Assembly (NCBI GenBank): GCA_024236415.1
Contig: JACKKN010000001.1
Coordinates: forward strand, 62,001 to 126,000
Length of the DNA: 64,000 nt
Origin: Hyphomicrobiales bacterium
Lineage (GTDB): Bacteria > Pseudomonadota > Alphaproteobacteria > Rhodospirillales > JACKKN01
Direction: 5' to 3'
The notes under the pieces were generated by a model. It ran no database searches, was not told where the DNA came from, and saw only the letters and a program-made list of their open reading frames with translations. Positions 60,350 to 64,000 of the stretch are shown piece by piece. Positions within the stretch are counted from its first letter, which is position 1; every line of letters begins with the position of its first letter. The position numbers and the translations under genes are program-made.

Positions 60350-61159
60350 CAGGTGCACGTCCCGCTGCGGGAAGGGGATGGTGACGCCGTCCTTGTCGAA
60401 GGTCTGCTTGACCGCCTTGGTCAGGTCGAACTTGACCCCCCAGTAGTCGCCGGCGTTGCACCACACCCGGGTGATCAGGTTGACCGAGCTGTCGGCCAGC
60501 TCGCCCACCACAACCATGGGCGCCGGGTCGGCGTGGACCCGCTCGTCGGCGGCGGCCAGGGCCTTGATGATGTCCATGGCCTTGTCGATGTCGTCGCCGT
60601 AGCCGATGCCGAACACGAAGTCGACCCGGCGGGTGGGGTTGGCGCTGAAATTCTTGATCGACGAGCCCCAGATCTGGGAATTGGGGCTGATGATCTTGAC
60701 GTTGTCCGGGGTCGCGAACTCGGTGGTGAACAGGGTCACCGACTTGACCGTGCCCGCCACCCCGCCGGCGTCGATGTAGTCGCCGGCCTTGAACGGGCGG
60801 AACAGCAGCAGCATGACCCCGGCGGCGACGTTGCTGAGCGTGCCCTGCAGGGCCAGGCCGATGGCCAGGCCGGCGGCGCCGAACACGGCCACCAGGCTGG
60901 TGGTCTCGACCCCGAACTGGTCCAGCACGGCGATGACCACGAACACCAGGATGGTGTAGCGGATCAGGCTGGAGAAGAACCCGGCCAGCATGGAGTCCAC
61001 CTTCTCGAAGCGGCTGAACGCCTTCTCCGAGGTGGCCTTCGCCCAGCCGGCGACCATCCAGCCGATGATCAGGATGGCGATGGCGCCGATCACGCTCAGG
61101 CCATAGGTGGTGATGACGCCGACGACCATGTCGTAGGCTTCCTTGACGTTGTTTTCCAT
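60332..61159 (-). CDS. Small-conductance mechanosensitive channel (MscS family)
   Basis: 275 residues. Three transmembrane helices (about 12-38, 60-85, 88-110). The pore helix is GAAGLAIGLALQGTLSNVAA with the typical Gly/Ala packing, then the cytosolic vestibule begins FRPFKAGDYIDAGGVAGTV and ends HLHNAAE. It opens on osmotic downshock to release solutes. Single gene, divergent from the HAD phosphatase. Confidence 0.95.
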   Translation of the reverse strand: MENNVKEAYDMVVGVITTYGLSVIGAIAILIIGWMVAGWAKATSEKAFSRFEKVDSMLAGFFSSLIRYTILVFVVIAVLDQFGVETTSLVAVFGAAGLAIGLALQGTLSNVAAGVMLLLFRPFKAGDYIDAGGVAGTVKSVTLFTTEFATPDNVKIISPNSQIWGSSIKNFSANPTRRVDFVFGIGYGDDIDKAMDIIKALAAADERVHADPAPMVVVGELADSSVNLITRVWCNAGDYWGVKFDLTKAVKQTFDKDGVTIPFPQRDVHLHNAAE

Positions 61160-61409
61160 TCCGAAGTCCCTTCTACTCCCCGTGCCGGGGACCCAAACAA
61201 CCCCTGCCCCTCGCGGCGCCCGCCGGCGTTTGTGGCCACGCCAGGTCGGTTTGGGAACCGTTAGCGGGGGAACGGGGAAAGATCAAGGCGAATCGGCGCC
61301 GCGCCGCCGGCTCCTACCCGTTCGAGGCGCTGGAACGGGCGCCGCCATGGTGTATAAGGGACCAAGCCAGTGGGCGCGCGCCCCAACCTGCCGAAGGCCC
61401 CTCCCCGCC

Positions 61410-62129
61410 ATGCCGCTGCAAGCCCTGATCTTCGACATCGACGGGACCCTCGCCGAGACCGAGGAGGCGCACCGCGCCGCCTTCAACCAGGCGTTCGAGG
61501 ATTTCGGCCTGCCCTGGCGCTGGGACGCGGCCCTGTACAAGGAGCTGCTGGCCATCGCCGGCGGCGGCAACCGGCTGCGCCACTACATGCAGACCTGGGC
61601 CCCGGAATCCCTGGTCGGCGAGGACGCCACGGGGCAGAGCCGCGCCGACCTGCCCGAGCGGGTGCACCGGCACAAGACCGTGCTGTACACCAAGCTGCTG
61701 GCCGAGGGCGGCGTGCCCCTGCGCCCCGGCGTCGCCGACCTGCTGCGCAAGGCGCGCCAGGCCGGCCTGCGCCTGGCCGTGGCCACCGGCAGCAGCCGCG
61801 CCAACCTGCAGCCCATGCTGACCGCCACCATCGGCGGCCGGGTCGAGGACTGGTTCGAGGTCTTCGCCGCAGGCGACACCGTGGACCAGGGCAAGCCGGC
61901 GCCGGACATCTACCGCTGGGTGCTGAAGCAGCTGGCCCTGCCGCCCACGGACTGCCTGGTGTTCGAGGATTCCCGGATCGGCCTGGCGGCGGCCCGCGCC
62001 GCCGGCCTGAAGGTGGTGATCACCCCCACCCACTACACCCACGACGAGGATTTCACCGGCGCGCTCCGGGTGCTGGACAGCCTGGCCGGGGTCGACCCCC
62101 TGGCCGTGGCCGAATGGCTGGCCGAATAG
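61410..62129 (+). CDS. HAD-family hydrolase, CbbY/beta-phosphoglucomutase-like
   Basis: 239 residues. HAD motif I is LIFDIDGTLAETE (nucleophile D9, acid D11), motif II VATGSSRANL, motif III the KPAPDIY Lys, motif IV FEDSRIGLAAA. The cap domain (about 18-85) is helical as in CbbY, which dephosphorylates xylulose-1,5-bisphosphate; other phosphoryl substrates are possible. No Calvin-cycle gene is nearby. Confidence 0.9.
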   Translation: MPLQALIFDIDGTLAETEEAHRAAFNQAFEDFGLPWRWDAALYKELLAIAGGGNRLRHYMQTWAPESLVGEDATGQSRADLPERVHRHKTVLYTKLLAEGGVPLRPGVADLLRKARQAGLRLAVATGSSRANLQPMLTATIGGRVEDWFEVFAAGDTVDQGKPAPDIYRWVLKQLALPPTDCLVFEDSRIGLAAARAAGLKVVITPTHYTHDEDFTGALRVLDSLAGVDPLAVAEWLAE

Positions 62130-62169
62130 CGCGGCGACGGACAACGACGGAAACGGACAGGAGGACGAC

Positions 62170-62592
62170 ATGCCGGCAGTGGTACAGGCGGTGGAATACG
62201 ACCAGGCGGGCGACGACGTGCGCGCCGTGTACGACGACATCATGGCCACCCGGGGCATCGATTTCGTGCCCAATTTCTGGAAGACCCTGGGCCACCATCC
62301 GGCGACCCTGCGCCGGACCTGGCAATCGCTCAAGGAGGTCATGGCGCCGGGCGCGCTCAGCCCCATGTTCAAGGAGATGATCGCGGTCGCCGTGTCGGCC
62401 ACCAACGGCTGCGAGTACTGCATCCGCTCGCACAGCCTGGCGGCGCGCAAGGCCGGCATGACCCCCGAGATGTTCGGCGAGCTGATGGCCGTGGTCGGCA
62501 TGTTCAACGAGACCAACCGCCTGGTCCACGGGCTGCAGGTGGACATCGACGACTACATGGCCGGCCCCGTGGTCGGGCCCGCCGATCAGTGA
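62170..62592 (+). CDS. AhpD-like carboxymuconolactone decarboxylase family protein
   Basis: 140 residues behind ACAGGAGGA. The peroxidase-type motif is ATNGCEYCIRSHS (C81, C84, H88), as in AhpD, with MIAVAVSA upstream. Such proteins act as alkylhydroperoxide reductases or redox partners. Its stop overlaps the next gene's GTG start. Confidence 0.9.
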   Translation: MPAVVQAVEYDQAGDDVRAVYDDIMATRGIDFVPNFWKTLGHHPATLRRTWQSLKEVMAPGALSPMFKEMIAVAVSATNGCEYCIRSHSLAARKAGMTPEMFGELMAVVGMFNETNRLVHGLQVDIDDYMAGPVVGPADQ

Positions 62593-63287
62593 CCGCCCCC
62601 GGCGGACATTCCCGGGGCCTGGCGGCGGAATGGGCGGTGGTGCGGCGGCGGCGCCGCGCCCTGGCCGCCCATTTCGATGTGGCGCGCCAGTTCGAGGAGA
62701 TCGAGGAAAGCTGCGTGCCGTCCTACGTGCACGGCAACCTGGCCGCCGCCGCCGTGTCGTGGTGGCGGCTGATCCTGGCGGCGCGCCTGTTCCGGGCCCA
62801 GGCGGCGCGCCTGGGGGTGGCGCCGGGGCCGGTGCTGGACTTCGGCGCCGCCTCGGGTGAACTGTCGCACTTCCTGGGCCCCGGCGTGCCCTACCACTTC
62901 GTCGAGCAGGACGACCTGCTGGCCGGCGCCCTGGCCGCCTTCGTGCCCGGCGCCCGGCGCGAGGACGCGGCGGCCCTGCCGCCGGGCCGCTTCGCCGCCG
63001 TGTTCGCCCTCGACTCGCTGGAGCACAATGACGACGTGGGCGCCCTGCTGGACCTGCTGCGCGACACCCTGCGGGCGGACGGCCTGCTGGTCCTGTCGGG
63101 CCCGACCGAGAACGCCCTCTACCGCCTGGGCCGGCGCCTGGCCGGGTTTTCCGGCCACTACCACACCACCACCATCGGCGACATCGAGCGGCTGACCGCG
63201 CAACGCTTCACCCGCGAGGCGCGGCGCCTGGTGCCTCTTGCACTCCTGCCCCTGTTCTCCGTTTCGGTCTGGCGGCGGGATGGTTGA
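62589..63287 (+). CDS. Class I SAM-dependent methyltransferase
   Basis: 232 residues from the GTG at 62589-62591 (GTGA overlap). SAM motif I is PVLDFGAASGELSHFLG; then YHFVEQDDLLAGAL and FAAVFALDSLEHNDDV. A basic helical N-terminus (about 10-50) precedes it. The substrate is unknown. Coupled to the AhpD-like gene. Confidence 0.85.
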   Translation: MTAPGGHSRGLAAEWAVVRRRRRALAAHFDVARQFEEIEESCVPSYVHGNLAAAAVSWWRLILAARLFRAQAARLGVAPGPVLDFGAASGELSHFLGPGVPYHFVEQDDLLAGALAAFVPGARREDAAALPPGRFAAVFALDSLEHNDDVGALLDLLRDTLRADGLLVLSGPTENALYRLGRRLAGFSGHYHTTTIGDIERLTAQRFTREARRLVPLALLPLFSVSVWRRDG

Positions 63288-63345
63288 TGTATCAACTGGC
63301 ATGGGGTATCCTGGCCCCCGGACCCTGTAGCTGGGGGAGGGAAGC

Positions 63346-63852
63346 CTGAACCGGAAACGCGACGCCGCCTACTGGCGCGGCCGCCTGCGGCGCGAGCGGC
63401 CCGACCTGTTCGCCCGTATGGAGGACGGCGCCATCACCAGCGTGCGCGCCGCCGCCATCGAGGCCGGCATGATCCGCGAGCGCACCCCGCTGATGGACCT
63501 GCGCCGGGCCTGGGGCCACGCGTCCGAGGACACGCGGGCCGCCTTCATGGCGGAAGTGGGGGCCGAGTTCGGCATCGGCGCCACGGCACCGCCGCCGGCG
63601 GCGGACGACGGGCTGTCGGTGCAGGACCTGGTGCACGCCGTGGCCGAGGCCCTGGCCGGGGCCGAGGGCGACGCCGGCGCCGGGGCCGACGCGGCGCGCA
63701 ACTACGCGGCGCCGGTGCAGCGCCACCTGCAGCGGTTCCTGGTCGACATGACGGCCTGGAGCCAGGAGCTGGCCGACGCCCTGCCGGCCGCCGAGCGGGC
63801 CCGGGTCGACGGCCTGCTGGCCCGGGTGCGGGTGCTGGCGCGGGAGGAATAG
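63346..63852 (+). CDS. Conserved hypothetical protein (CTG start proposed)
   Basis: 168 residues if started at the CTG at 63346, which has GGGGGAGGG just upstream; the first ATG (63418) would lose the basic opening LNRKRDAAYWRGRLRRERPD. An in-frame stop at 63328-63330 limits the start. The N-terminal 60 residues resemble short DNA-associated proteins I recall from Rhodospirillales (ITSVRAAAIEAGMIRERTPL, like a helix-turn-helix). The rest is Ala-rich and helical. No function is known. Confidence 0.65.
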   Translation: MNRKRDAAYWRGRLRRERPDLFARMEDGAITSVRAAAIEAGMIRERTPLMDLRRAWGHASEDTRAAFMAEVGAEFGIGATAPPPAADDGLSVQDLVHAVAEALAGAEGDAGAGADAARNYAAPVQRHLQRFLVDMTAWSQELADALPAAERARVDGLLARVRVLAREE

Positions 63853-63859
63853 GGCCCGG

Positions 63860-64000
63860 TCAGCGGTCCGCCAGCAGCCGGACCCCGAAGGCCACGAACA
63901 GGGCCCCGGCGGCGCGTCGGATCCAGGCCTCGGCGCGGCGGTACAGCGCCCCCGCCCGGCCCCCCGACAGGACCAGGGCCACGGCCCCGTACCACAGGGC
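63860..64000 (-). CDS. LysE-family exporter, C-terminal fragment
   Basis: Only the last 46 codons are in the window; the 5' part lies beyond 64000. The segment ends GALFVAFGVRLLADR, the typical last helix of LysE/RhtB amino acid exporters, preceded by WYGAVALVLSGGRA. It is convergent with the hypothetical gene. Assignment is by the tail only. Confidence 0.65.
   Translation of the reverse strand, partial: ALWYGAVALVLSGGRAGALYRRAEAWIRRAAGALFVAFGVRLLADR

Overview
The window is about 64 kb of very GC-rich chromosomal DNA that is almost entirely coding. It reads as an alphaproteobacterium of the Rhodospirillales type. The grounds are an Irr-type Fur regulator beside a rubrerythrin, a second Fur/Mur protein, a MucR/Ros regulator, MmcB, IalB and Anbu-cluster proteins, and the housekeeping order fur-miaB-phoH-ybeY-lnt-xre-metK-trmB-rimP-nusA-ylxR-infB-rbfA-truB-rpsO-pnp. 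This is inferred from gene content; no rRNA or tRNA gene is present to test it. No gap between genes exceeds 300 bases.

Layout. 1-900: 5' end of a 2-hydroxyacid dehydrogenase divergent from an SH3-domain exported protein. 900-5632 (minus): a redox/iron block with irr, rubrerythrin, a two-cluster Fe-S protein and DUF3501, plus a nitronate-monooxygenase-like flavoprotein; a near-ICE palindrome lies between irr and rubrerythrin. 5755-23403 (minus): the translation, RNA-processing and envelope block listed above, with a likely promoter plus attenuator-like hairpin ahead of rimP and an ATA start for ylxR. 23574-24651: mucR, a TusA-like sulfurtransferase and a small membrane protein. 24901-27549: two tandem LuxR-type regulators, the first frame-disrupted, the second fused to an alpha/beta-hydrolase fold lacking its nucleophile serine. 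27575-27663: an inverted pair of REP-like repeats. 27701-31755 (minus): the Anbu/BPH cluster (CP-ATP-grasp, alpha-E, transglutaminase, Anbu). 31954-38792: dtd, argG, a D-threonine-aldolase-like enzyme, a DsbA-like protein, an accessory Fic protein with a palindromic operator, rlmN, and an exported FKBP-rhodanese fusion.

38958-46748: a small methyltransferase, an IalB protein, a SpoU methyltransferase, then a coupled plus-strand operon (quinone oxidoreductase, long methyltransferase, TtrS-like sensor kinase with PhnD-like sensor domain, FixJ/TtrR-like regulator) followed by two exported DsrE-family proteins. 46858-50502 (minus): three oxidoreductases (ALDH, AKR, Zn-ADH) in one operon. 50641-53807: a periplasmic binding protein and a Cache-HAMP-PAS-PP2C phosphatase. 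53869-64000: ada, a lipoprotein, an aminotransferase with a Bcr/CflA-type exporter, mmcB, cupin, YjbQ, a Phd/PIN toxin-antitoxin pair, MscS, a HAD phosphatase, an AhpD-like protein, a methyltransferase, a hypothetical protein and the 3' end of a LysE-type exporter.

Most of the window is ordinary core genome. The parts most likely to hold something new are the LuxR/hydrolase-like receptor pair (24901-27549), the TtrSR-like operon with two DsrE proteins (40850-46748), the binding-protein/PP2C signalling pair (50641-53807), and several regulatory sequences (rimP leader, ICE-like box, Fic, Phd and Anbu-cluster operators).
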